Assembly: GCA_018389105.1 (NCBI GenBank) | Contig: JACATO010001526.1 | Location: 81,232 to 145,231 of the forward strand | Origin: Nautilus pompilius | Lineage: Eukaryota; Mollusca; Cephalopoda; Nautilida; Nautilidae | Direction of reading: 5' to 3' | DNA length: 64,000 nt | In this document: positions 39,176-52,070 of the stretch, in pieces | Numbering within the stretch: the stretch's first letter is position 1 | How the letters are laid out: every line of letters begins with the position of its first letter | Position numbers and translations under genes: made by a program | Notes under the pieces: generated by a model | The model's database searches: none | What the model was told of the DNA's origin: nothing | What the model saw: the letters and a program-made list of their open reading frames with translations, nothing else

Positions 39176-40348
39176 GGCTGTGTAATGTCATAAACCGTCT
39201 TTATAGATACACACTTTAGGGTATCGATAATATGTATAGTTATTATAAGTGGCTTTCCATCTCTGTTTACTTTAATATTAATAATCATAATCTCTGTAAC
39301 AGGACGAAGACAACAGTAACAACATGTGCCCGTGAGAGATAAGTTACACGCGGGAAGTTTCGTTACTTTGCTAACAAATGTCGGTCTTATCAGAGAGACT
39401 AAATATAGACACCACTCGCTTTCCTCCCGTGACGTGGACACGGTGACGGGCAGGACAGGAAGGGACATTCTAAAACTGTAAACCGATTTTAGGCTCCATA
39501 AAGGTTAAGGGTCGCCTCGGTGGTTGTCAGACCGTAGTAGTCCAGAGACGTCAGTTGTTTTTTTTTTATATCCGGCGCCCCTCTCTCTATTCACAAGATT
39601 TAGGAGGGTGGATACAGTAGCAGTAAGTGAAATTAGATAGCGATCGTTAGTCACAACTAGTGAAGTGACCCACGACCGTTGAGCGGCGTGACGGCTCTGT
39701 GTACCGTGTATGCGAACGATTAAGAACACCCTAGGTGACACGGGGAGCGGAGACATCAAACATGGCTACCCGCCTACACTGACGCGAATTTAATTGATCT
39801 TTGATTTATGAAATGGCTCGGTAAGTTTGTGTAAGAGGGACAGACCCGGGACTCTCGCCGCTCCCTCGCTTGGCTTCGGTGTTTGTAATCAAATCTCTTA
39901 TTTAGAGATTTACTCGATACCCCGTCCCCAGGCTTGAGAAATACAAAGTGGCAATTCAAAGGGCCCTCTTTTTTTTTTTTTTATCGATGTCCCCCCCCCC
40001 CAAAAAAAGCTGGGGTCAGAAATGAATTCGTCACGTGGATTTGTCTATTCTTGAAAACGACAGCTGCGCGTGCGGTTGGAAATGGGTGGAGGGGGGAGGG
40101 GTGTGTCTGGGTACCGAAGGTCTGCTGTGGGCTAGAGAGAGAGAGAGAGAGATGGAGAGAGAAAGGGGGAGAGAGAGAGAGAGAGAGAGAGAAGGGAGAG
40201 AGAGAGAGAGGGAGGTGGAGAGAGAGAGAGAGTGAGAGACGGCGGCGGTATAATGAGGGATTGGCTGGTCATGTACAGGAAGACGCCGTGGAAGCGCGAT
40301 AATAAAAAAGTGGACCTTACACTTACTCTGTGTGAGAGAGAGAGAGAT

Positions 40349-40386
<38 letters not shown>

Positions 40387-41255
40387 AGAGAAGGAAATAC
40401 ACGACGGGTCAACGCCATTAGTCGAGCCAAGTAAAGCAAGTGTGTTTATTGTTGCCTCTAGCAGCGCCTACCTGTGCATACCTTTATAATGATTAAAATG
40501 ATATTTTTTTTTTACAAAATGAAGGACTTTTTAAAGTCCCCTTTAAGAAAACTTCATTGTAAAGAGCATTCAGGGGAAAGTCTGCAAACAAACTTTCTTC
40601 TTTAGAATGGAATCTCGTCGTGTGCTTAATTTAAAGTTTCAAAATGGTTTAAAGAAAAAATTTTTAAAAATTAAATTCAAACCAGACATTAAATTATTTA
40701 AATAATACTGTTTTATTTCTTTGTAAAAGTAATCTTCAGACAATTAATTCGCTAACACTGGCTGATGGTTAAGGGCCCGGAAACTTTTAAATCAACTTAT
40801 TCTCTCTCTCTAACTTAAAAAAGAAAGGAAAACCACTATTGCCTCGTATTCCAAACATCAGAACAGCTGAACTCTCTGAGTGAACTATGTTACGAAATCA
40901 AATTTACCCTATTTATAGCAAAGTAACAATACCAAGTACAACCAAACCTCGCCGACTGAGAGAGGCTAATTAACTGGTGAACAAAAGGTTCTAATTTTGT
41001 TTTCATTTCCATCACCTAACTAACTTTTCCTGCCTTTTTTCAGCTGCAATCTGCCTGCGTGCAGTAGCGCATATATTACTACTACGTTATCATATATATC
41101 TTCATTTGAAAAAAGTGCTTCGTAAAATAATTATAATATAAAGTTTACTTTAAAACGGTAAACAAATTAGAAACGAATATCTTTAAAATTATTCATGTAG
41201 GAAAATCTGTCTTTTTTAAAGAAATTTTATCACTTTTAAAATATTCACTTCTTTT

Positions 41256-41257
<2 letters not shown>
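39176..41257. other. Intergenic DNA around GA repeats
   Basis: No gene was recognised outside the GA-rich tracts. Confidence 0.5.
40133..40395. repeat. GA-rich microsatellite region
   Basis: Two (GA)n blocks (about 40133-40236 and 40335-40395) separated by ~100 bases of unique DNA. Confidence 0.9.
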
Positions 41258-41301
<44 letters not shown>

Positions 41302-41365
41302 GAGAGAGGAGAGAGAGAGAGATGGAGAGAGAGGAGAGAGAGAGATGATGATGGAGAGAGAGATG

Positions 41366-41414
<49 letters not shown>

Positions 41415-41442
41415 GATGGAGAGAGAGATGGAGAGAGAGGGA
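41258..41442. repeat. GA-rich microsatellite with gatgatgg interruptions
   Basis: Long (GA)n with two copies of gatgatgatggagagagaga, indicating internal duplication. Confidence 0.92.
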
Positions 41443-41777
41443 GATCAGTTAATTAAAGATTTATTTGTTCTTTTTCTTTTACCCTTCAGTCCAAATTTAG
41501 TAAAATAACCACGCAATCATCAAGTTAGTTACGTAAAGAATATTCTTGTTTGTTTTGTTTTTTTTACCTCTGTTCAGATTTTCCGATAAAAAAATATGTA
41601 CTGGGAAATAAGAGCATAAATGAGCTAAACTTTGCTAACTTATTTAGGTTTGATTACCTTTGTTACATCTGTACGTACGAAGATCATCCTTACCCAGGCT
41701 GAGGATGAACAACAGAGAATAAACAGAAACGTTTTTAAAATTTTCACTCAACAAGTGTTATGATCGTGTCAAAAATT

Positions 41778-41869
41778 GTTATTATTATTATTATTATTAT
41801 TATTCTTATTATTATTATTATTATATTATTATTATTATTATTATTTATTATTATTATTATTATTATTAA
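41778..41869. repeat. (TTA)n microsatellite
   Basis: About 30 TTA triplets with three interruptions. Confidence 0.93.
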
Positions 41870-42240
41870 AGTGCAAAGAAAACTACAACACTAGGATATA
41901 ACAATATTATCAAATAACAAACAGTGATGCTCAGATGTTAACTCTCCTTTCAACTAATTTCACTTTGACCAGTTTTCTTTGTCCATACCGAACAAACATC
42001 CACAAGTGCAATTAAAATAAAACAATAACTTGAATATTTAGAAAAACAAACAAACATATATATATATATATTACTCCAATAGGTTTTAAGCCACTTCTGT
42101 TAATTAATTAATTTATTTATTTATTTATTTTTAATTTAAATTCAAATGCTGATTGTAGTTGAGTAGGAAGAATTTCTTGAACAACTGGAAAACATGATAT
42201 GCGCAATTTTTCCGAACAACTTTGTAAAAACTGCGCTGCC

Positions 42241-42288
<48 letters not shown>
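42241..42288. repeat. (AAT)n microsatellite
   Basis: Sixteen AAT triplets. It is the reverse-complement class of the (TTA)n tract 400 bases to the left, so the two form an inverted pair. Confidence 0.93.
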
Positions 42289-45200
42289 CTTTTACAAATA
42301 AAAATTAAATAGAAATAATAAGCGAAAGTAAAAAAAAGTATTTTATAAGAGTAAAGTATCATCTGAAATTAAATACCTAATTAAGACGCCAAATCGCTTT
42401 AATAAGAGTTCATCTAATCCCAGCCCATTAAGTAGTAACTACTTCTGTGATGTTTTTCCAGCTTTTACTCTCATCATCGCTGTCTCAGAAAACTTCCGAT
42501 GATTTTCTTAACTTTTAATTTTCTTTCTGTCTTTACTATTTTACACTTGATTTATATATATATCTTTGTTGATAGACACCCACAGAAAGTTTGTGCTTAC
42601 TTCTCTATTATGACTGGTCAGTAGCTTGTTGATATCAGTATTTAATCTTAAAGTAATCGTTTTAATTAACAGGACTTTGTCTAGGATTAGGTATGAACCC
42701 ACTAACACAAGGCGTAGGATCTCAACAACAGCAACAACAACACACACGCACACACGGCTTTGCTGTCTACTCGCAGTTACTACTCGTCACGTGTCCACTC
42801 TACGGACTCTCTCTCCTTCCAAGTTTTCCTTCCTTCTCTGGCGGCGGAAAAATAGTCTTAAATTACTTCTTTTTCTTCTTGTAGTTGAAGCAATCCAGTA
42901 CCTACTAGAAACTTCCTTTCGGAAAGTCCTAGTGTTTGTCATTTAAAAATCCAGCTATTAATCGAAAAAAAAAAAAAACCGATTAACCCTTTTCTTCCTC
43001 TACGGGTTAGAAATTACTCCGCCTGATCTCTGTCAATCGATTTCCTCTTTAAAACCAAAACGGTTCCGTGTCCGTACCCAGGTATTTTTTGTTTTTTTTT
43101 TATGAAAAAAAGAAGGAGTGGGTTATCGAGAATAAGGGGTGCACTCATGTAGTCAAATACATAAAAGAAATAATAAACAATCTTTTTTGTTTAAATTTTA
43201 AAAATGACAAGGAATAATTGAGGTGTACATGATTCTAACTGTGAAATTGTTTAGTAATTATTTCCCTGGGAAATTCTTGAGTTTGCCCTGAAACATATGG
43301 AATTTTAATTGAAAGGAAGAACCGAGCATCTACAGTCATTGCGAAAAGTTTTGCAGTGCCCTGTGATTTTCCCAACTTCGCTCGACGGAGTCGAATTAAC
43401 CCTTCTGAATTTGCATAACGGCGTCACGTTATTGCACTGAAGCGTGTTCCGCCCGGTAGGGTTTTATGTACTTGATCGGGAAATGACAAGAAAATCCAAG
43501 AATGATTTCCGAAAAGTGTCAAACTATATATATGAGCAAGATTCGAAAACGAGTTTTGTTACTGGTATTTCTGGGATGATGCGGAACTTCTGGCCCTGGC
43601 TGTGTAAACTCAGACACAGGCTTGGACTTTATCTATATTTTAAAAACCTTTGAATACCTTCGTTCTGATACTGATTGTTTGTTGTTTCTCCTTCCTTTCT
43701 ACCCCACAGGTGTTTACATGAACGATCATGTCTGAGTATTACCATTTCCTCCTCTTCCCCCCAAAAAATAAAGATAAAAATAGAAGGTTAATTACTCTCT
43801 AGAATCTTCCGTTTGGGTCATTCCTTCTCGCTTTCTAATGAGATTCTCTTTCTTATTTCAAAAGTTTAGGCTGTTATGTCTAATTTGTCGAGAGTAGTAA
43901 ATAGGGGATAATGCTAAATCAACCAACACCTGTGGACATTAGGAGCCTAGAATGGTATCTTCGAGGTGAGAGCTACTTCGTCCGCAGGTCGGCAGAAATA
44001 AGCCTGTCTGGATTGTAGAGAGAATAAGGCGACTAGTGGAGAGTAGCAGATATATTTTAAAACAAAAATGGCCCGAAGATTGTCTTTGATGATATTTAAT
44101 AATAAGAATAAAAATTAAATACTTGCATGTGTTTGTGTGTGAGGGTTGATGGGGAGAGGTGAACAGAAATAAATCGCAATGATAAAGTATTTTCTTACCT
44201 CATAACATTTGAGAAAGAATGTAAGACATATTTACGTCCGGACGTGTGAGAGGGGGACTTTGGATGGTTTGTTAGTGAGCTGTTTTCTTTTTAATTTACA
44301 TCAATCAAACGATAGATATTTGAACTCGTAGCAGCGCAGGCCACCGTCCAGTTACATCTTTCCTTGTAGCGCATTTTGTTTGCACCCGCTGGCATCTACA
44401 GCTATCGCAGCATCGCTGTCGTCACGTTATATAGACGGATATCGAATGTGGCGACCAGTGTAAATAAATAGCATAAATGGATGCAAAATACAAAGGTTAA
44501 TAGGAAACTAAAGGTCGTGTTAGATAGGTGGAGAAACATCATATCCTTCAGATGGGTGTTCCCAACTTGACGTAATTCAATAGAAAAAAGGAAGAAACAA
44601 GAGCTGGTTTGAGAAGTACGGCGAGTTAACGGACCAGGGTGGCTTTGAAAGATCCTGTTTGGCCGTATTCCAAAGACATTCTTCATTCAACCAAAGACCT
44701 CGTTTCTTGTTCATCATTTATTAAACATCAACGGCGAGCTGCCAGTAAAACAAACAGAATGCTCCAGCACGTGACTTACAGGACACGTGTGAAGGGAAGC
44801 GTGTCGGGATCTGGTTTGGATAATGCTTGTCTAACCACGTAGGTCTCACCTGCGCATCTTGTTATTGAGTTTTGCACTTTCTGTTTCGAACTTTGCCAGG
44901 TTTCGACCCCAGTTTGTTTTAGATAAAATTTTAATAGCAAAAGCCCACGTAAAGCGATTATATAAGGGATTCTAAAATCCTTCAGATGTTTACCAGCATT
45001 AGCGCATGGTATTGGCAGCCATTTCCTCGGGTGATGTATTTTTGGCTTATACTGTAATTTCCTCGCCGATTTATGACTGTGTTTTTATTTTCTGTATGTT
45101 TTTTCAAGAAACTGCTATACAAGAAACTCTGGTTTTCTGCTCTAAGTTCCACAAAACAAGCGTAGACAACCGCTGTGACGTTGTAATCTACATCCCTCTC

Positions 45201-47293
45201 TTCAGGTATAAAAAAGCAAAAACCAATCAGATTTTTAGGACTTTCTCTGGTAGTAATGAGAGTTTGATCAGAACCGGGTTTTGTCAAAACACCTGAGGAT
45301 GGAGCGGGCGCGGCTGTCGAGAGACGGACGGACACAACTCCGAAGTTAGGAAGACACAAAAAGCGATAACCTCGGTTTGGACAGAGCTTTAACAGATGTC
45401 AGAAACAATAGCATTTGTTTTAAGGTAACAAAATGAACTTATTTTGGATGTTCAGAAAGACGGTTAAGCTTAACTGTGACTTTTGGAGCATAAACCGCGT
45501 GGTTATCCACGTCTCCGAGAATTAAGCAAAATATTTTGTCACCTAATGTCGGACTCTGTGATACTCTTCGGTCAGCAGTACGATTTTCTTCACTGATGTC
45601 CAAACGAAGACCAGAAATCACGAATATGCTGAATTGTCAGAAACGTAGTAAGATTTATTCCTGTGACACAACAAGTACCGGCCTGGAAACCGGCGGAAAT
45701 GGAAGAACACACTTTCGTCATTTGAAGTTTACGTTTCTGAGTTAGATAACGTCTTCAGGCCTAGGAAATCAGTAGTACCCGGTGTGTGTCTGTGTGTGGG
45801 AGGGTTTGTAAAGAAGTCGACGGCTCGTGAACTAATCTTGTCCCATGCTCTATAGAGTTGGATCCTGAATGGTCAGTCACATATTAATTTTTTCCTCCCT
45901 TCGCCATGCAAGTGCCCGCTGTCTTGCTGCAAAGGTAGACGAAGACCATGTAGCTGTAGACGAAGAAGGAAAATCAGGCACGGGATATCGTCCTCATATC
46001 AGCGGCCTTTCAGCACTAGATGACTAAAAATCCATATTTACCACGGCAGCCCCTTCTCCCATATCGTGCTATCTCGCGCAGCGGCTTGTCTGAGAGAGGA
46101 AACATTTGTCCAAACATCTGCGGCGATGCCTTTCGCTAAAGACTTCCCCCCTGTACTCTATCAGATCTTAGTAAAACACTATTAACACGCGTGACAGTAG
46201 ATATGTCATTTTATTATTGTAAGTTGTTTTTCTTTACAAAGGCGCCTGGTTTTTGGACTGTCTGAGTATATAAAACTCCATGCAGCATTTGGTAGTATAT
46301 GTAGTGTCGGAGAGCAGCCGGCGGGATAAGCAGTTTCCCGTCTCTATCCCAAAAGAGTTTAGTTTCAGTTTTAGTTCCAAAGTAAATGATGACATTAGTT
46401 AAAAGGCTGAACAGCTGTTCAAACGAATTCTGGGTACTTTTCTTCAGCCTCAACTACATCCGCCAAGAATAACTTAAGCCGTTATTTACTTTTGAGAATG
46501 TATTATTCTATTCTTAAGAGAATTAAGAAATGTTAAACGAATTTATCAGATAATCTGGCGCTAATGAAGAGGATTTTGGTTTTTTCGTTGTCATCTAAAA
46601 ATGTTTAAAATGCTATTTAAGAACTTCCTAGTGGAAGAGCACAGGTTAACTTCTGAGCAGCAATATTCTTATTTGTTTTCAATGTTTTGTTTGAGATGAC
46701 TGAAACTCTGGAGAATTCACTTGGCGCCTGATATTTATCTTTAAAGACTCCTTAATATTTCCACATAAAGAAAAGCACCTACTTGAGTGGATTAACTGAT
46801 TTTCCCCAGCAAGAATGGTGGGTGAATTACGTTGTAATACCTGCCAAACTTCTTATCTACGTACAGGTGAGAATAACAAGGAGAGAGAGAACGAGGAACA
46901 AATGCCATCTCGTGGAATAATCTCCGCCAGTCTCTTGCCAACAGACTCGGTATTATCTTGCATGATAAGAAAGCTCGACTAAGCCGGCGGATCTGAATAT
47001 ATCAGAAAGGAGAGGCAGACTGATTTAAAACCCTGGCCGCCGAAATAAACGCACAGACAAGATACTTCAGCATCTGTGGGCGTCGGACGGAGAGTAAAGA
47101 ATGTTAGGTATTTTCTCGAAAACATTTCACCTGAATAATCAGCCACATGTCGGTAACAGAATGTAATATGCATGATGTGCTTTATCGTGCAAATAAACTT
47201 TACAAAAAGAAAACGTTTCGCAAAACTGACGTAGAGCTGATTTAATTAGTAGAATTATCTGTGGATATATTTAGTACGATCTGTTGTTTTCAG
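42289..47293. other. Intergenic DNA
   Basis: Only short open frames, none resembling a known protein. Confidence 0.5.
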
Positions 47294-47985
47294 ACAAATT
47301 CGACAAACGCTTGGAAATATCAATTGAGACTTCGCCATTAGTTCCTACGAGAACGTTTAGCGAATGTTCTTCGCCAATAGTTTCTACGAGAACACTTACC
47401 GAAAGTTCTTCGCCAATAGTTTATACGAGAACACTTACCGAAAGTTCTTCGCCATTAGTTCCTACGAGAACGCTTACCGAAAGTTCTTCGCCATTAGTTC
47501 CTACGAGAACGCTTACCGAAAGTTCTTCACCATTAGTTCCTACGAGAACGCTTAGCGAAAGTTCTTCACCAATAGTTTCTACGAGAACGCTTACCGAAAG
47601 TTCTTCGCCATTAGTTCCTACGAGAACGTTTACCGAAAGTTCTTCGCCATTAGTTCCTACGAGAACACTTACCGAAAGTTCTTCGCCATTAGTTCCTACG
47701 AGAACGCTTAGCGAAAGTTCTTCGCCATTAGTTCCTACGAGAACACTTACCGAAAGTTCTTCGCCATTAGTTCCTACGAGAACGCTTACCGAAAGTTCTT
47801 CGCCAATAGTTCCTACGAGAACGCTTACCGAAAGTTCTTCGCCAATAGTTCCTACGAGAACGCTTACCGAAAGTTCTTCGCCATTAGTTCCTACGAGAAC
47901 GCTTACCGAAAGTTCTTCGCCATTAGTTCCTACGAGAACGCTTACCGAAAGTTCTTCGCCAAACAGTCATTTTTGCTTTAAATAA
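47294..47985 (+). CDS. Candidate terminal exon made of the 39-bp array (Ser/Thr/Pro-rich repeats)
   Basis: An acceptor-like ctgttgttttcag ends at 47293. The frame then reads DKFDKRLEISIET, 16 repeats of 13 residues and NSHFCFK, to TAA at 47983-47985. AATAAA at 47981-47986 overlaps that stop. There is no ATG before the repeats, so if real this is an internal-start 3' exon of a mucin-like or cell-surface protein whose other exons are not identified. A 39-bp period keeps frames open by itself, and a second frame is also partly open. Equally, it may be a plain minisatellite. Confidence 0.25.
47335..47958 (+). repeat. 39-bp tandem array, 16 units, open in frame
   Basis: Each unit encodes P(L/I)V(P/S/Y)TRT(L/F)(T/S)E(S/C)SS. 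Changes among units are mostly single bases that give conservative replacements (Leu/Ile, Leu/Phe, Thr/Ser). No unit has a frameshift or stop. Confidence 0.95.
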
Positions 47986-48399
47986 ACCGTAAAAACGGCA
48001 AAAGCTTTTATTCTGTTGACATGGAAAAATATCAATAAACAGTCACGTCTTCTATAAAGAGTGCCCACAGGAGAATCAAGCCTAATAATCTCATGTGTAT
48101 TCCGACTAATATAGCTAGCGAAACCAAAATGCCAAAAAAACTTACATATATTAATACGGATTTAATAAATAAATCGATTTTGTCGCTCAGCTGCCGTTGA
48201 AAACTAAGAGTTCAGATGTCGCCGTCAGCCGATATTGGATAGGATCAAAAAATAAATTCGGTTTAAAAAAAAAAAAGTCGTCGCAGTTGTTTTTAGAAAT
48301 ATCCGGAGTCACTGCTATCTATTTTCGAGTGCCAGTCGATGTTTATCTACTCGCAGAAATTACCACTCCCGTGTCAAAGACAAAAGAAGCGGCAGGATT

Positions 48400-48960
48400 T
48401 CCCCATTGGAGAAGGGCTCACACCTCCCCCTCTGTCATACGAGTTGGTCGGTCCGGACGGGTCTGACTGGGGTCTGCTCTGTTTCTCAGCTTCCAGTATA
48501 CAAGCCCATAGCTGTCGACGATCGCAGCTGCCAACCCACTGACAGACTCGGGGTGTTTTCGCAAGTAGCAGAAAATGACGTGAAATTGCCCGACCCCGAG
48601 ATCAATCGGCGTGGTATCGGGGGGGTGCAGGCGTGTTTTACATCACCCCCCATCCTCCCCCCCGACACATCACGCGAGCGGGGGTGCGGATTTTTTCTCG
48701 TTTCATCAAATCGTGATAGCGTTGACGGCTTCCTTCCACCTTATTTATTTTCTCGAGAACCGCGGATAAACAAAACTTCCGACCATTTCCGAACCGATTA
48801 CGCGCCGTCCGGTTGGGCGCGCGCGCCGAGCTCGCCCTTCCGTCTCCCTGGTCTTGTATCGAGAAGTCGTTTTCTCAGTAATAAACATCACGGAGAACCG
48901 GAGCAGCTTCTGTACCATCAAACTAAACTAACTACATTGCTTCTGGTCGGACCGCACTAA
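48400..48960. other. CpG-rich patch
   Basis: Locally GC- and CpG-rich with overlapping open frames in several registers, as expected from low stop-codon density. It could be a promoter or enhancer island. Confidence 0.4.
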
Positions 48961-51499
48961 TCATTTTACTTTCAAACCCTGAATTCTGGCGAAACTAAAT
49001 CTAAATTATTATTTAGCAAATGTCCGCTTCTAAATCCCCCCTCTCTTTTAGCATTAAAAAAGGGATTGCTATGTTTTTTGGGGGGTGGTGGTGGCTAATA
49101 ATGTCTCTTTAAAGACCTGTAACTAAGGACTTAATGGAAAGGCCAAAGTTCAATATCTTAAAACGATCTCTTAATTAACAACTCATTAGAATTACGACTT
49201 CAAAAACTGAAAGTATTTGTTCTTGCTACGTTCATGTATCCAATAAACTTCATCAGGGATCTCAATATCATCGATAGTGTCGATGGTCACTTACGGTGTC
49301 AATTTACAATAGCCGCTTTGTATAGCAATCTTTTAATGCTGAGATAATCCCTTGGTGTGATGGGTGGCATCACAGAAGTGGTGCTCGCAGGAAAGACCTT
49401 GCCAGCGACATCGTTGACATGCGAAGATTGGTTATCTACCAAGAGTAGTATCATGAGTTTCTCTTTTTTTTTCCCCTCTTCCTTTTTTGCATCTGTTAGA
49501 CGAACTGCTTGGACGGCCATGAACGAGAAAATGCCATTGGTTATCGATACTACTTTGTTGGGATTCCTCAAACGGGCAGAGCTGACAGCTTTGTAATTTT
49601 TCGACATCGAGCTTTGCTCATTCCTAAAGGCTGTACGTCACCCAGTGTCAGTCTCTTTTTTGGACCGATCTCCACCGTTTGCTACTTCTGATTTAGAAGG
49701 CTGGGTTCCACATCAGGAAGTGCTTGAAATAAATAGGCCAATTCTACTAAAGACTGGAAATTTCTGGCTCTCGCGCAGCATCGGCCTTAACCGGTGTTTG
49801 AAGTCAACAACAGCTCTTTTGTTAACATCTGCATTATTTCCATCAATTCCAAATCTTTAAAACGAGTTGCGGTCTCTGTAGGAGTGTGACCGGCTAAATA
49901 GCTTGGAAGGAAATAAAGTTTTCGTGAGAGCAGGTGCTTCTCTTAATTGTTCATTATACGTGCTGTCTTACACAAAAGATCATCTGACCCGCAATTTGTC
50001 TGGCGAGAGGAAAAAATATTTGACGCCATTTGCTTCATAATTATTAGAGTTAGAAGTTTTTTCTTTAAGATGTCTGACACAGTCTGTCTAATGATTTAAA
50101 GTTTCTTAACCCTGGTTTTACGTTGGTTTATGTTTATAAGATGTGATATGTAGACTGATTTTCATTCTTCAGAGAAATCTCTATTCTATTTTCACTTACA
50201 AGCTATTTCCTGACACACCTACTTATACACTGTATATTGCGGAAGCCATTTCAATCCCCTGCATGATAAACCACGCTCTAGTCCCTCGATATCCCCCTAC
50301 TAGAACTTTGCAAAGTTTCTGCAAGATTTGAAACGACACAGTACTCCGGATACAAATTAAAATATTAAAATATTATTTCGTGCTACCATCTTTGTTTTAG
50401 AAAATAAATGAAACTTTTCGGCACACAGCAACAGTCTTCTTTCACTTGCCGGCTGAAAGATTTCGACTGACTTTAAAGATAATCTGTGGAATACGTCACA
50501 GCGGGAGCAACCGACGGTGTTCCGAGCAGCGGAATAGAAAGATGCCGTTTCCAGTCAATTGTTAGGATAACCAAAGATGAAGACAAAAATCCGTTCTTTG
50601 ACAACAACAACTGCAGTTTCTGATATTCAGAGATAGCAAATCTCTCGACAGCTGCCGGCGAACAGCCATAACACTGGGGGGGATTATCAATGGAAGAAAG
50701 AGGGCAGGAAAGGCAAAGAGCTGCTCTTGGATCTGTCGCCGGTTACCTCAGGGGCTAATGTGGTCAGGGTATCACTTGACACCTCACTCGTCCCATAACC
50801 CATAGGTCGCTGGTGCACCCTGAGAGGTGTCTAGGACATTTTGCCACCTGGCGGATGATCGGGGTAATAGCCAATAAACAATCACTGCTCTAAAATACGA
50901 GTACCAGATAATCTTGGTTTCATGTATTCGGATTAAATATCCCTGAAACTAAAATTAACGGTTTAATTAAAGACTCCATTTGAGGTCGGAGAAAGTAGAA
51001 GACAAGTTATCCGATAAATAGTTTAGAAATTCCCACCAACACGACCATTAAACCATTTGTACAAACAAAGATCTTTTCTTTTTTATTATTCCCAGAGAGA
51101 AAGTACACATTTGGAGGATGAAACAGGGAAGAGCTCCGCTGTTAGAATCTGAATATTGAAAAAATAAACGATTTTAACGTTGGGGAAAAGAGTGCACGTG
51201 GAATGTGTTTGCGGTTTCTCGCGAATAAAATATCCGTCTATGTCAAACATTAACTGAGAGTGACTGCCTAGCTCCCATAAAGCTAGTGCCAGCAAATTGA
51301 GCGTACGTGAGAGTGTTTATTGTGATACTGGCCTTCCCATTCCTCCCGTATCGACTTGCCAACCGAACGTACGCGGCGGAATGCTTGGTTTTGCTGTACG
51401 TCGCCGAGTTCACACGGCTGAATGATGCGGAAGTGCAAGCAAAATACTAACGATGCAAAACCGTTTTGTTTTTTTATGAATGCACGATGCACCAGAAGG

Positions 51500-52070
51500 T
51501 CAGAGATAAGGTAAATAGTTTGGAAGCTAGCAGACAGAGAGGCGAGCCGGTCCGACTGTCAGAGCACCACATGGTATCTCCAAGACCCGCCCTGCTTTCT
51601 GTCAGAGCCGGGCCGAGCCTACAGACCTACAGCAGAGCCTTCCAACCATAATTAATTAAAACAACAAAGTGACTCGTACAATCGATACAGGGGTGGGGCG
51701 TTTAGCTTACACGGCGAGGTATCTATCAAACGTGCCGGGGGTAGGACGGGCTCGTAACGCAGACGGGAGGGGGGCAGGGCGGAGGAGCCAGGAGACGCGG
51801 GTCTGGGGTCTGTTTTGACACTCGGCTGCGGTTTGTATATACAATGACGCGAAGGTTTCCGCCGTGAGGGGCCTCTTGGTATACAGTTAAATACCAAGCG
51901 AGCGGCTCCGCCAGAGGCGTGTCCGCCCCTAGCGCGTTCATCCGCGCTACACCCCAGCGTGGTCAATTGAAGCTAGTATGTATGACGTATCTGTAGTGTT
52001 TCTAAATCTCCGCCTTGAAGAGTGCACCCACGGGGAGGGTATTCTGCGCCGGTTGTTGGTCGCTGTTACC
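51500..52070. other. CpG-rich patch
   Basis: Same character as 48400-48960, with two overlapping minus-strand frames of 71 and 104 codons that look compositional. Confidence 0.4.

Noticed and set aside
37536-39185. 549-codon open frame as a protein gene
   Set aside because: It is the translation of a near-perfect 36-bp minisatellite. Alternative frames are also open, and no start context, splice sites or flanking exons were seen.
48406-48960. 184-codon open frame
   Set aside because: It lies in a GC/CpG-rich patch with low stop density. Composition and overlapping frames look non-coding and no domain is recognisable.
51652-51966. 104-codon minus-strand frame
   Set aside because: Same reasoning: a CpG-rich patch with a second overlapping frame of similar quality.
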